A DNA stretch of 64,000 nt from Cranoglanis bouderius (Eukaryota > Chordata > Actinopteri > Siluriformes > Cranoglanididae), in the NCBI GenBank assembly GCA_023630585.1, contig CM042545.1, forward strand, positions 1,057,415 to 1,121,414. Reading direction: 5' to 3'. Shown here piece after piece: positions 18,871 through 29,115 of the stretch (positions are counted from its first letter, which is position 1; every line of letters begins with the position of its first letter). The notes under the pieces are model-generated. The model was not told the origin of the DNA. It searched no databases and saw only the letters and a program-made list of their open reading frames with translations. Made by a program: the position numbers and the translations under genes.

Positions 18871-19403
18871 TCTGCAGTGTTGGTGGGGGGTAGTGGATAA
18901 GAGTTGTTCACAGGCTGTTGGCTTGTGGGTTTTTCAGGCTTGTAGTTCTTGCTTTTGAACTCCTGTATTGTCTGCCTGATGGTAGGTGTGTGAATAGTCT
19001 GTGTTGGGGGTGGCTATTGTCCTTAATGATGTTGTGGGCCCTCCTGATGACCCTGTCCTGGTAGAGGCTCCCCAGTGTTGGTAAGGCTGTTCCAGAGATG
19101 GTTTGGGCATCTCTTACCACCCGCTGTAGCACCTTATGGTCCTGAGCTGTGCATTTTCCAAACCAGACTGTGATGGAGCTGGTGAGGATGCTCTCAACTG
19201 TGCACCTCTAGAAGCTGCTGAAGATTCTGCTTGGCATGCTGAATTTCCCCAACCTTCTCAAGAAGTACAGGTGCTGCCGAGATTTCTTCACCAGGTGTGT
19301 AGTGTTGTGAGACCGGGTGAGAGCCTCTGTGATGTGAACACCAAGGAATTTGAAAGTGCTTACTCCCTCCTCCTCTGTGGATCAACAGTCGTCTCCTTTG
19401 TTT

Positions 19404-19670
19404 GACTGTGTGGCCTCCCAGAACAACACCAGCATCATCAAATTCGCTGATGATACTACAGTCAGTGGACTGATGAACTGGGGTGAAGAGTCAGCTCTCC
19501 CTACATTAATATGTAGGGAGAGATATTTAGTCTAATATTATCTCTCCCTACATTAATATATTTATTTAGTCCTGTACGCTGACTCTTCACCCCCAGTTAA
19601 TCAGTTCACTGACTGTAGAATCATCAGCAAATTTCATGATGCTGGTGTTGTTCTGGGAGGCCACACAGTC
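19404..19670. repeat. Fold-back (inverted duplication) inside the LINE
   Basis: Arms 19404-19494 and 19579-19670, about 91 bp each and over 90% identical by eye, in opposite orientation with an 84-bp spacer. Both arms code the RT catalytic FADD region, once on each strand. The spacer has its own small hairpin, TCTCCCTACATTAA with TATGTAGGGAGA. Confidence 0.85.
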
Positions 19671-19965
19671 ATGGGTGAAGAGCGTGTAGAGCATGGGGCT
19701 CAGCACACAGCCTTGTGGAATTCCTGTGTTTGTAATTATTGTCCTGGATGTGTGATTCTTTATTCTAACAGGCTGGGGTCTGCCCGTTAGAAAGTCCAGA
19801 ATCCAGTTGCAGAGGATGGGTGGCATACCAAGTGTGTTAAGCTTGATGGAGAGCTTAGATGGTGTTGAATGCTTTGCAATAGTCAATAAGCAGCATTCGA
19901 ACATAGGTGTGTGTGAGGGCATCCTCTGTTTACCTGTTTGGTCTGTATACAAACAGAGAGGCTCA

Positions 19966-20154
19966 TTACATTACATTTACAGCATTTGGCAGACGCCCTT
20001 ATCCAGAGCGACTTACATTTATGTCATTTATACAACTGAGCAGTTGAGGGCCTTGCTCAAGGTCCCACAGTGGCAGCTTGGCAGTGCTGGGATTTGAACT
20101 CACAACCTTCTGATCAGTAGCCCAATGTCTTAACCACTGAGCTACCACTGCCCT
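19966..20154 (-). mobile_element. tRNA-derived SINE (copy 1)
   Basis: On the minus strand it begins GGGCAGTGGTAGCTCAGTGG (A-box) and has a B-box-like GAGTTCAAATCCC. The body includes AAGTCGCTCTGGATAAGGGC and a (TGTAAA)n-type tail. It interrupts the LINE. Same family as 33851-34046. Confidence 0.8.
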
Positions 20155-21678
20155 AGGTTCCAGAGTGTCCAGTGTGATGGTCTGGATGTGACTCATGACA
20201 ATTATCTCAAAGCACTTAATCACTATTGGAGTCAGTGCAACCGGTCGGTAGTCATTGAGACAGGCTGCTTTATTGTTTTTTGGCAGTGGTATGATGGTGG
20301 TCTTCTTCAAACAGGTGGGAATTGAGGCTTGCGTGTGGGATACGTTGAATATATCCTTGAAGACATCAGCTAGCATCTGGGCCAGCTATTTTTCGTGGGA
20401 TTATTTTCCTGAAAGCCTTAGCCGCATCTGCAGACGAGACAGTGAATGATGGGTTCTGCGTGCTCCCACTAACCAGCTCCCCAGTGGCTCAAAGCGGGTG
20501 ATATTTTGTAATCCTTGCCACATGCACTGGGTGTCAGCAGTGGTTTAGTGACACTTCAGCCTCAGTCTGTATTGTCTCTTGGCATCCCTTATGGCTCTTC
20601 GGATGTCATATCTGGCCTTCTTGTAGTCACTGGCAATACCCGAGATAAATGCAGTGGAGCAGACATGTAGCATGAATCAAACCTCACAGTTTATCCACTG
20701 TTTTTGGTTGGGGTATGTCTGGATCTGTTTAGTGGGCACAGTGTTGTCGATGCAGGTGCTTATGTAGCTGGTTACTACTGAATTGTACTCATCCAGGTCA
20801 AGAGTTCAGTCCTCATGCATAGCAGTGCTCTTAAACACTTCCCACTCAATGCACTCAAAGCAGTCCTGAAGCACCTGATCAGATTCTTCAGTCCAAACTT
20901 TTACAGTTTTACTTTCTGGGAGGGCTTGTGTGAATGGTAGATACTCGTCTGTATGCAGGGTAGAGGAACACTGAGATGTGATCAGACTGTGCAGCCTTGT
21001 ATGCACCCTTCACATTACTGTACACCTGGTCTAGTATGTTTTTCCCCATAGTAGGGAAATTAACATGCTGGTGGTATATTGGAAGCACATTCCGTAAATC
21101 ACAGTGATTGAAGTCGTCTGCGACAATAAACACAGCATCTGTATGTGTTTTTTTGTGCATTTATAGTGTCATACAGAATCCTAAGCACTGCTGCGGAATT
21201 CACGTGTTGTGGAATGTAAACATCCAGGATAAATACAGCAGAAATATAACAGATAAAAGGGCCTGCATTTCATTAATAAAAGTTCTGCATCACTCGAGCA
21301 GTGTTTATTGACGGTCTGCACGTTCGAGCACCCCCGTTTTTTAATGTAGATGCAGGTTCCCCCACCTTTGTGCTTTCCAGATGCCGCTGTACAGTCCCTA
21401 CGGTGGATGGAGTGCATCTGCAGCTGAACGCTGAGTCTGGTGTGTTGTTCGATAGCCAGGTTTCTGTGAAAATCTCTAATTTCAAATAACGACAAAAATA
21501 AATGACAAATAAAGACGGCTGCAGGAGGAGTACACAGAGACATCTGCCATGCGACATCTTGGTAGTAATTTCTGATCAGTACATATGAAATCCTGCAATC
21601 AATATCTTTAACAGCGATGAATGAAAATGAGTCTTTTTCAACACTCTGAACCAAAAATCCCAACTTGTGTAGCACTTA

Positions 21679-22165
21679 CAGTACTGTGCGAAAGTTTTAG
21701 GCACCCAATTTTTTTTAGTACACACTTTGTTATAGATTTTTTATTTTATGACTTCTACACTATCAAGTCAGTACAAAAACCATTTTAGATTCCCAAACAT
21801 TAGTTTTCTAGCACAAAATTAAATGTTACAGAAAAATGTTTGTATGTCATTAAAGAAAGCAGCATATTACGTAAGAGACACTTTTCAGACAAAAAACACA
21901 ATGAAGGCTGCTGGGTTTCGCTGCAAAACTAAGAAGCAAGTGCGAATGTCAAAGTGTCCAGAAGAACTGTGTCTGGTTCTGCAAGATGCTCAATAAATCT
22001 TACCAGCTCATTTCCTTATAAAACTGCACACATTGAGACTACTATTTTTATTTAAATTTTAATTTTTTTTTGTCACACCAAATATTGACTTTGTTTCATT
22101 TACTACTGTTTACTGCTCTACGGTAATTTTTTTTTAAATGTAGAAACATTTATTTTAATGTTGAT
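21679..22165 (+). mobile_element. Non-autonomous Tc1-like element, 3'-truncated (family A copy 3)
   Basis: 5' TIR CAGTACTGTGCGAAAGTTTT after TA. Body matches 35001-35321 and the inverse of 7685-8095. Sequence similarity stops near 22165, before the 3' TIR. Confidence 0.8.
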
Positions 22166-22169
22166 ATTT

Positions 22170-22372
22170 GATAGCGTCCATGATGCCATTTATCCTAACA
22201 AAATGTCCAGGTCCTCTGGCAGAAAAAAAGACCCAAATCATTAAATTTTGATTTGCTCTATTTTGGTTTCATCTAACCCAATCCCATTTGAAGTTTCAGA
22301 AGTGTCTGGCAAACTGAAGACGCTTGAGTTTGTTTCTGGATGAGAGTAGAGGCTTTTTTCTTGAGCCTTGGT
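22170..22372 (-). pseudogene. Tc1-like transposase fragment
   Basis: The minus strand reads SETSNGIGLDETKIEQIKI, the region around the first catalytic Asp of a Tc1 transposase. Only about 60 residues, no TIRs. Confidence 0.55.
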
Positions 22373-22379
22373 AGGTAAA

Positions 22380-24325
22380 TTGCAGACAATGTCTGACAAA
22401 GAGAGGGTGTTGTTTGACGAGTGGTACGCAACAGTGTCAGGCAAAGTGTTTGATTTTAAAAAAGAACTTAGCATGTACAGTAGGAACGATGTTGTTTTGC
22501 TCAAGGAGACGTGCATGAAGTACCGTGATGAGTTCATTCAATGCACCGAACTCGATCCATTTAGATACACGACATTAGCAGCTTGTTGTATGGCCATGTA
22601 TAAAACCCACTTCCTGCCAAAAAAACACCCTAGCTCTAACACATAACAATGCGTACACAAGTCAGAACAAGACATACTCAAACATTTCCATCGAATGGCT
22701 TGAATATGTTAAAACAACATGCGGCGTAGATATTCAACACGCGTTAAACCATGGCGAGATGGTGGTTGGTAAATACCATCTCGACGGTTATTATGAAAAA
22801 GACAGTGTAAAAAAAGCGTTCGAATTCAACGGTTGTATGTTTCACGGACATAAATGTCGTTATAATCCCAACCACACACATCCCTTATCAAAATTGCCTT
22901 ATGGTATACTCAGAAGACAGTTTGATGACAAGATTGAAATTTTAGAGCGTGCATATGGCTTGGAGGTCAAGGTGATGTGGGAGTGTGTTTGGAACAAAGC
23001 TAAACAGACTGATGTTGATGTAATGGCATTTATGGCCACATATACGCATCCTGAGAGATTGAAACCACGTGACGCATTATTTGTTGGTTGTACTAACATG
23101 TACAAACTATATCATAAAGCTGACGTTGGTGAGAAAATACGCTATGTCGACTTTACAAGCTTGTATCCGTATTGTCAGGCCAAGAAATGCTATCCCATAG
23201 GTCATCCCCAAATAATTTTTAAGGATTTTGAACCACTTGAAAATTATTATGAATTTGTCAAAGCCACGGTTCTACCGCCGTGAAAGCTGCTTCACCCCGT
23301 CCTTCCCTATAGGACTGGCGGTAAACTTATGTTTCCGCTCTGCTGCACCTGCGCGGATCAGCAGAATCAGACACCCCCGTGTAGGCATGATGATGAGGAA
23401 AGGGCCATTTCAGGTTGCTGGGTGAGTATTGAGTTGTTAAAGGCTGTGGAGAAGGGGTATGTTGTTACGAAAGTGGACGAAGTGTGGCATTTTCCTCAGC
23501 ATTTGGAAACCTTGTTTTATGATTGTTTAAACGTTTTTACAGTACAAACAAGAGGCCAGCGGATTCCCTGCGCACGTTCTAACAGACGCAGACAAAGAGG
23601 CATACATCGCCGATTACTTTGGGAAAGAGGGTATTAAGCTGAATCACGGCAAAATAAGTCTGAACCCCACACGTCGGTCTATTAATAAACTTCTGTTGAA
23701 CTCGCTTTGGGGTCGGTTCTCTATGCGTGAAAATTTGCCGTGTACAGAATTGCTTTCAGATCCTGAGCAGTTCGCCCAACACATTTTTGGCGATGGATAC
23801 GATGTTAAACACTTCTCGTTCGTGTCAGACAATGTTGCGCTAATCCAGTGGTGTTACACGGACGGTAAAGGTGGTCAGACCCGTGACATTAACATCTTTC
23901 TTGGTGCGTTTACAACAGCGCATGCGCATCTAGAACTGTATGATCTAATGGACAATTTGGGGGATAGATTGCTATACAGTGACACAGACAGTGTCATCTT
24001 TACATCTAGAGCTGGTGACTGGGATCCTCCACTGGGTCCTTACCTCGATAATCTGACTGATGAGGTTGGGGGTGGTGATCATATTGTGGAGTTTTGTTCA
24101 GGGGGGCCTAAAACATACGGCTACCGCACTGCTAAGGGGAAGGTTTGTATGAAGGTCAAGGGAATCAAGCTCAATGCAGTAAACTCAAAAGCCATTAGGT
24201 TAGACACGCTGATCGGTCTTGTTGATCATTATGTTGTGGGGGAGGATAATGGTCGTCATATACTGGCACACACCGATAGTATAGCGAGAGATAAACACTT
24301 CACAATAGGACAGTCATTGATGTTG
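22380..24325 (+). pseudogene. Polinton family B DNA polymerase (5'-truncated, frameshifted)
   Basis: The segment at 22380-22646 has the end of the 3'-5' exonuclease domain (YSRNDVVLL, Exo III type). The segment at 22700-23280 leads to polymerase motif A (VDFTSLYPYCQ). After a frameshift near 23281 the finger region continues (23290-23530). After another, motif B (NSLWGRF, about 23697) and motif C (YSDTDSV, about 23980) follow in a 211-aa frame. Sequence homology stops near 24320, where an unrelated insertion begins. The last residues (FMVVYNNRVLLPNFTTIPYG) reappear at about 26088-26158. The family is confident (DNA_pol_B_2). The gene is broken by at least two frameshifts and the insertion. 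Confidence 0.9.
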
Positions 24326-24547
24326 AGTTGAGAATGCAAGGAAAATATTTGGCATATGGTTAAACAGGTGCCAGCAGTATAATATGCAAAAAACGTAGCT
24401 TAAGGCATAATGTAGCAGACGATGCTATAAAACGTTAGGAATAAGATGCAAATAAATAGTTAGTATCATGACACAAATAAATAACCAAAAGGCAAGTGTG
24501 GTGTGGGGAAAAGAAACATGTTTATTCAAGAGAAAGGGCAGTACAGA

Positions 24548-25162
24548 TTAATCTGGAAAAAGGAGAGCCCGCCTCACGCTGGGAACAACTGAGGTGGAAG
24601 GCGGAGAAAGAGGAATAATGATAGGAAGAACAACTGGACTCGTCGGGGAATAATCCATGGGGGAGACAGGATTAGATAGAGTTGACTCATCCAGATCCTG
24701 AAAAACGCTGGGAGACAGGGGAGCTTTAGAGTCCCATGGACAACCGTCCACATGAGGGCAACAGTCAGTCTGAGTAGACTGAGATGTGGTCATTACTAGA
24801 AACATTGGGGTTTGAGTAGAACAAGAATTGGTAACTGACATAGGGGTCTGTGTAGATATAGACTCCATTTTAACCCTTTGGGAGATTTGGACTGGAAACA
24901 GAGGATCATTAGGTACAGGCGTGCTGTAGAGCTGCTCCGGGTATTCAGAAATACCGGTGGCCAAGTGTGTCAGCTGATAGCGACGATAGAGGGCGAGTTC
25001 AGATGTCCTAGAGGAAGTTGGGAAAGAACCACGTGGGCGGGCTAGGAGAAAATCACACAGAAGATGTGTATGAAACAGGAGAGTAGTTTTGGGAAAAGAA
25101 CACCCACGGTTGCCAGAAATTAAACAAGCTGAGTAGCCGGACAATAACAGAGATAGTAATAG
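24548..25162 (-). CDS. Unrecognised ORF with three STQT motifs
   Basis: About 200 codons open from after a TGA at 25163, but the first ATG is deep inside (MESISTQT), so it is either a spliced exon or a decayed gene. The N-terminal half has a hydrophobic stretch (TTLLFHTHLLCDFLLARP). The middle has STQT three times, with 12- and 14-residue spacing (TQT at about 98, 110 and 124 counted from the TTG at 25144). The C-terminal part is Ser/Pro-rich (SPMDYSPTSP, IIPLSPPSTS). TQT is the anchor of dynein light chain LC8 binding motifs. An AATAAA on the same strand lies about 20 bp after the stop. No family recognised; it resembles a disordered accessory or regulatory protein. Confidence 0.4.
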   Translation of the reverse strand, partial: LLLSLLLSGYSACLISGNRGCSFPKTTLLFHTHLLCDFLLARPRGSFPTSSRTSELALYRRYQLTHLATGISEYPEQLYSTPVPNDPLFPVQISQRVKMESISTQTPMSVTNSCSTQTPMFLVMTTSQSTQTDCCPHVDGCPWDSKAPLSPSVFQDLDESTLSNPVSPMDYSPTSPVVLPIIIPLSPPSTSVVPSVRRALLFPD

Positions 25163-25479
25163 TCATGCTTAAGGAATGTATTGCATAAACAAGGCTTGCT
25201 AAACAATCTAGAGACACAGCTTACAAGAATATATCCAAGGCATTACTTAAAACATATTACTAAAACCATACAAAAACAGCATTAAATATATTATAGGAGT
25301 AGGAAACATAATAATAAGTGCTTAAAATAAAAATAACAAAATGAAAAGAGTAAAACAAAACTTACACATTTTAGGCATTCTGAATGAGAATGACGGTGAG
25401 GCGTCTGGTAGCATGAAAATCCACTGTGGAATGTGCCAAAAACTAGGAAGTTTAGATTAAATACAGACAGTTTTTTTTT

Positions 25480-25960
25480 TTTAACAAATGACGCCAAAAG
25501 CCGAAAATAAGGGAAATCTAGAAGACAGGAATATCCAAAAAAGGGCATAAGGAAATGAGTAAAACCGGGAAATAAGGGGAAATTTAGAAAACAGGATATG
25601 AGTCGAAAATGATGTATAGAGAGGAGTTTCCCAGAAAAATGGAAAATAAGGGGAATTCGGCAAGGGATGCAAATTAGAATAGGAGGGGCCAGAAGGGCCA
25701 TAGTAAAAAATAAGGGGAGTTCGCCAGGGCATATGCAAATTAAGAGAGGAGGCGCTTCACAGCGCCCTAGGATAAATAGAGGGGACTTTCTGGGGAGTTT
25801 TTTGAGAACACAAAGGACACTGAAGGATGCAGTGGATGCTGATATGCACTTGCTTACAAATGTGTTTTGTATTGTGAGTGTTGTTCTCCTTGAGCTCAAT
25901 AGATTGTATGCTTTTGGATTGGATTAAAACAACGTTTGCTCTTTCTCATCCAAGTCTGAA
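25480..25960 (+). promoter_or_regulatory. Enhancer/promoter-like region with octamers and NF-kB-type site
   Basis: Imperfect repeats of AAATAAGGGGAAATT type at about 25506, 25570, 25639 and 25710. ATGCAAATTA octamers at about 25668 and 25733. GGATAAATAGAGGGGACTTT near 25771 combines a TATA-like box with a GGGGACTTTC NF-kB-type site. Together this looks like a viral or LTR U3 enhancer and core promoter. Inference from motifs only. Confidence 0.4.
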
Positions 25961-26085
25961 GAGTCTTGATTTATTGATCATAGTGTACGAGTAACAAGAG
26001 TTAGAAAGGACTAAGACAGCCGAGAAGGACTTCAACTCCACCCTGGATGTCGGGGCTCGGAGGGAGGCTCTGAGGCATAAACTTT

Positions 26086-26158
26086 TTCCGACATCGTCAA
26101 AAAGTTTATGGTGGTGTACAACAATCGTGTGCTGCTCCCCAATTTCACAACAATTCCA
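26086..26158 (+). pseudogene. 3' end of the Polinton DNA polymerase gene
   Basis: Codes the usual polymerase C-terminus (VVYNNRVLLPNFTTIPYGF, stop), 14 bp before the ATPase start. It confirms that 24325-26085 is an insertion into one gene. Confidence 0.8.
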
Positions 26159-26171
26159 TATGGGTTCTGAC

Positions 26172-26480
26172 ATGCTTTTTGGACACAGGGGTGTGCGAGA
26201 CACTGATGGTTTTGATTTCAGATTACAGCATCCATTTTCATGTGTTTTAAGTGGCGCTTCAAACTCGGGAAAGTCATATTTTGTAAAAATGTTGTTGCAA
26301 AATGCTGTACAGTTGATTTCTAAAAAAAATTAAAACATTGTATATATTTATGATTGTTGGCAGCCGTTGTATGACGAATTATTGAAAATGTATTTATCTC
26401 CAGTCTGGTCGCTTGTAGATAACATGGGGGGATGGAGTATCCAGAGAAGATGTTTTTAGTACCCCAACATCAAATGAATA
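26172..26480 (+). pseudogene. Polinton packaging-type ATPase (FtsK/HerA, A32-like), N-terminal part
   Basis: Begins MLFGHRGVRDTDGF and has the Walker A motif SGASNSGKSYF. A stop after ISKKN and a frameshift lead to IYDCWQPLYDELL, a following conserved segment. The Walker B region is missing, so about two thirds of the gene is lost. Confidence 0.8.
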
Positions 26481-26489
26481 AACTAATGA

Positions 26490-26680
26490 CTGACCACTAT
26501 TCAGCGTGTTGTGGAGAATGATTTGGATGCGACCATAAGAAGTATTTTGCACAGATCTGATTTGGACGATTATGAAAAGGCGAAGCTGTACACAAATACA
26601 TTACAACGATTTTTAACAATTGCTAGACAGGGGGACCGTGATACCAACACGTTAACATTACACCATGGCATCTGGTGTAA
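26490..26680 (+). pseudogene. Polinton ORF fragment, function unknown
   Basis: A short frame (NDLDATIRSILHRSDLDDYE, then KAKLYTNTLQRFL) just upstream of the next ORF. The helical, charged sequence is of a type found between the ATPase and structural genes in fish Polintons. Probably the N-terminal half of the next protein after a frame change, or a separate small gene. No function assigned. Confidence 0.5.
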
Positions 26681-27158
26681 GTGTTCGCGATGTTTTAGAT
26701 AATGTTGTGGACGACATTTTGAAGAACGTTCCACAGAGGAGTGTAAAAAACGTGCGTTACATTTTAGATAAAATGTCTAAAACTAAAGATGTCACATCTT
26801 GGGCTGAGTCGGGGGAGTTTGTGTTTAAAGGCAGAACAATCCCTGGTTCACACACATGCTTGATTCAGTTAAAGGTGTCACTGCTCCACAAAAGATTTCT
26901 GATGCGCTGAGACCTATTGGCTGGAATGAGTTTCTGCAGGCTTTTTCTATTGTAAATATACCATACTCGACGGTGCCGAATCGTTATGTCAGACAAGTTA
27001 TTAACTCTTTCAAAACCAAAACGACACCGTTTATAACCAGCACATCTAGGAAGAGTAAAAAAAGACAGAAAGTGCCATCATCACGTTCAAATTATTCAGA
27101 CGAGCCTGCATTATTCAGCTCGCCGTCTCTCGACCCGAGTCAGTGGTTGAAATATTAA
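26665..27158 (+). pseudogene. Polinton ORF continuing from the 26490 frame, function unknown
   Basis: MASGVSVRDVLDNVVDDILK starts a frame of about 60 residues; after a frameshift near 26860 it continues for about 95 more to a stop at 27158, ending in a basic KSKKRQK stretch and a Ser-rich tail. The basic tail would fit a DNA-binding or core protein, but that is inference. Confidence 0.5.
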
Positions 27159-27227
27159 TCTCAGAGTTTTTGTATGTTCTGTGTTTCCTATTTTTGATCG
27201 TTATTATCGATATTATTGATTGTGTTG

Positions 27228-27250
27228 TATGTATAATAATAATAATAATG

Positions 27251-27297
<47 letters not shown>

Positions 27298-27298
27298 G
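27228..27298. repeat. (ATA)n microsatellite
   Basis: Near-pure TAA/ATA repeat of about 23 units between the convergent Polinton gene sets. Confidence 0.95.
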
Positions 27299-27338
27299 TC
27301 GATATCTGTGTATATATATATGGTGTAGAACCCACCGT

Positions 27339-27910
27339 TTATATCCGATGTATATGATAAGGTGCATACGTCACAGGTATATGCCCAACTATATGTTTTT
27401 CATGATTTTGATTACGAGTTTCTATAGCAACGCCTGGTTTTAAGCCTAAAATATTAGACAGTTTTCCATAAAATGTCAGCAACGTCCTCGGAGGGGCTTT
27501 CAGAAACACTTTATTTTTAACATGATCATAACCGAGACTCGCCCCCGATGGCAAATTGATCTACCTGATCAAAAAAAAGCACGTCCTCATAATAACCCGT
27601 CTTTAATGTGTAAGGTATGTCTTTCGATCGCCGGTGGTGAAAAGCTCTTTGGGGTCAACATGATATTCGGCGATATGATTCTCACTATCTGATGACTTTG
27701 TTTCATCATAGCTGAAAATGAACGTAGCATCTGCCTCATTAAATGTACCCACGACACGGGGTATTCAAATTCCATTAACCCCACTTGCCATTCTCCTTTT
27801 AGATTTATAGCTTTCGCCAATCTGGTTGTGTAATTAGATATGCGGTTTTCCGGATAAGCAGATAATGAGGGGTTGCATGGCAATGTGATATAAAAGCCAC
27901 CCTCTGCCAT
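27339..27910 (-). pseudogene. Polinton virion-type protein (conserved structural protein), frameshifted
   Basis: The minus strand starts MAEGGFYITLPCNPSLSAYP (27910). It contains NLKGEWQVGLMEFEYPVSW and, after frame breaks near 27770 and 27570, continues through the 27554-27339 frame. The pattern FYITLP-N-S ... WEVGL-E-YP is a recurring Polinton/adintovirus structural protein, probably a minor virion component. Exact role unsure. Confidence 0.6.
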
Positions 27911-27956
27911 GGCTGTGTTTAGGAGTGTGCGCTCGACCCCTGTTGGTCTTTTCTTT

Positions 27957-28990
27957 TTATGGTTTCTGCACATCGACCAAATCTTTCTGGTCGATCCACG
28001 ACGCAAATTTTGCAGGCCACCCGAGCCATCGAACCAGCACTAATGTTTTCCGACCTTGTTTCTTCTTGTCTAAAATTTTTTCCACTTTAAACGCCTTGTT
28101 TTTGTTCACAATTATTTTTTGTAATTCCTCCTCATAAAAAACCCCGTTGATAACATCACCGTCATCATATTCATAATCATACAGCCTGTATGGGTCGTGC
28201 GGACACATTCCGTTATGGTGAAAAATTCATGCGTATAGTTTTCCTCATACCTTTTGTGAATGGTCCTCTTACTTTAGAAATTCTAACAATGTCACCAACT
28301 TTATATTTAAATTTGGGTTTAGCACAGCGAGCTCCGCTAGCACCATACAGATTATGAAACACCACAGACTCGTTATCTCGGTTCACATCAACCGGTCTCA
28401 TCTTAATGCTTCGGTGAAAACTCACATTGTACCCATCTGTGATATCTTGAAGCACATCAATGTAGCGTTTGGAATTAGTTGCTGTTAAATATCTCCACAT
28501 CCTGCCTTTTAAGGTTCTATTAAACCGCTCAATGACACAGGATTTTAATTCTGTGGCGGGTGCAAAATGTATGATATTGTACTTTTTTGTCATGCTTTGA
28601 AAAAACTCCTTTCCGTTGTCTGTCTGTAATTTGCGTGGCACACGACCTTCCTTCAGTATAGATTGGAAAGCTTTAGTTACCTCGATTCCTCATTTATGTT
28701 TTAATAAACTTGTCCATGCATATTTACTAAACAGATCTATACACGTCAACAGAAAACGGTTATTGTCATTTTCCGCAGCGTATGCAGACATGTCAACTAG
28801 ATCGGCCTGGAACTGCATATCGATGCCATAGACAAAAACACCATTCCTTTTGTAATTCAGAGGGGTAGGTCTGTGTGACGTGTACGCGTCCTCTCCGGCC
28901 AGCCAGTCCGAAACCTGTTTATCTGTTAAACGAATACCCGTTTCCTTTAAAACACCATCTTTTAAACGTTTTTTTACCTCCTAAAGACCC
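27957..28990 (-). pseudogene. Polinton retroviral-type integrase with chromodomain
   Basis: Minus strand. The N-terminal part at about 28990-28650 has the first catalytic Asp region (LVDMSAYA, then LLTCIDLFSKYAW) and one in-frame TGA. 28641-28213 has LQTDNGKEF (second Asp) and ELKSCVIERFNRTLK (catalytic Glu). After a frame break at about 28213, a C-terminal chromodomain follows (VEKILDKKKQGRKTLVLVRW, then LGWPAKFASWI). This domain order is diagnostic for Polintons; the enzyme inserts the element into DNA, and the chromodomain probably targets chromatin. At least two lesions. Confidence 0.9.
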
Positions 28991-29115
28991 CGGGTTAGAA
29001 GGGTTGTAATAAATTTTTTTCATTTCTTCGTTCATGTTGACGGTTCAGACTCCACAAAAGAATAACACATGTGTTTTAAATGTTTGAGAATTTATTTCGG
29101 TGAAAGAAATCATCA

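Larger units (their letters stand above)
18900..21665 (-). pseudogene. Rex/L2-like LINE, endonuclease and reverse transcriptase, rearranged
   Basis: Minus-strand order from right to left. Endonuclease pieces: GKHKGGGTCIYI near 21370, then DDFNHCDLRNVLPIYHQHV and QSDHISVFLYPAYR near 21130-20950. RT: DIFNVSHTQASIPTCLKKTT and NDYRPVAL near 20330-20220; LCNWILDFLTGRPQPV, GIPQGCVLSPMLYTLFTHD and the catalytic FADDS near 19810-19620; and the C-terminal ALPTLGSLYQDRVIRRAH to LPSGRQYRS near 19080-18940. Frameshifts, a SINE insertion (19966-20154) and a local inverted duplication (19404-19670) break it. No intact ORF. Confidence 0.85.
24325..26085. mobile_element. Unclassified 1.75-kb insertion in the Polinton polymerase gene
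   Basis: Lies between the polymerase coding ...HFTI (24318) and ...DIVKKFMVVYNN (26090). A shared GACA at both joints may be the target duplication. It contains a minus-strand ORF (24548-25163) with an AATAAA just after its stop, and on the plus strand a promoter-like region (25480-25960) with repeated AATAAGGGG units, two octamers and a TATA-like box. Termini could not be fixed. It could be an LTR of unknown type. Confidence 0.6.

Noticed and set aside
25291..25899. Minus-strand 202-aa hydrophobic ORF
   Set aside because: Opposite a repetitive promoter-like region; Phe/Leu-rich translation of A-rich repeats, no domain seen.
27143..27328. ORF over the (ATA)n tract
   Set aside because: Low-complexity Ile-rich translation of a microsatellite.
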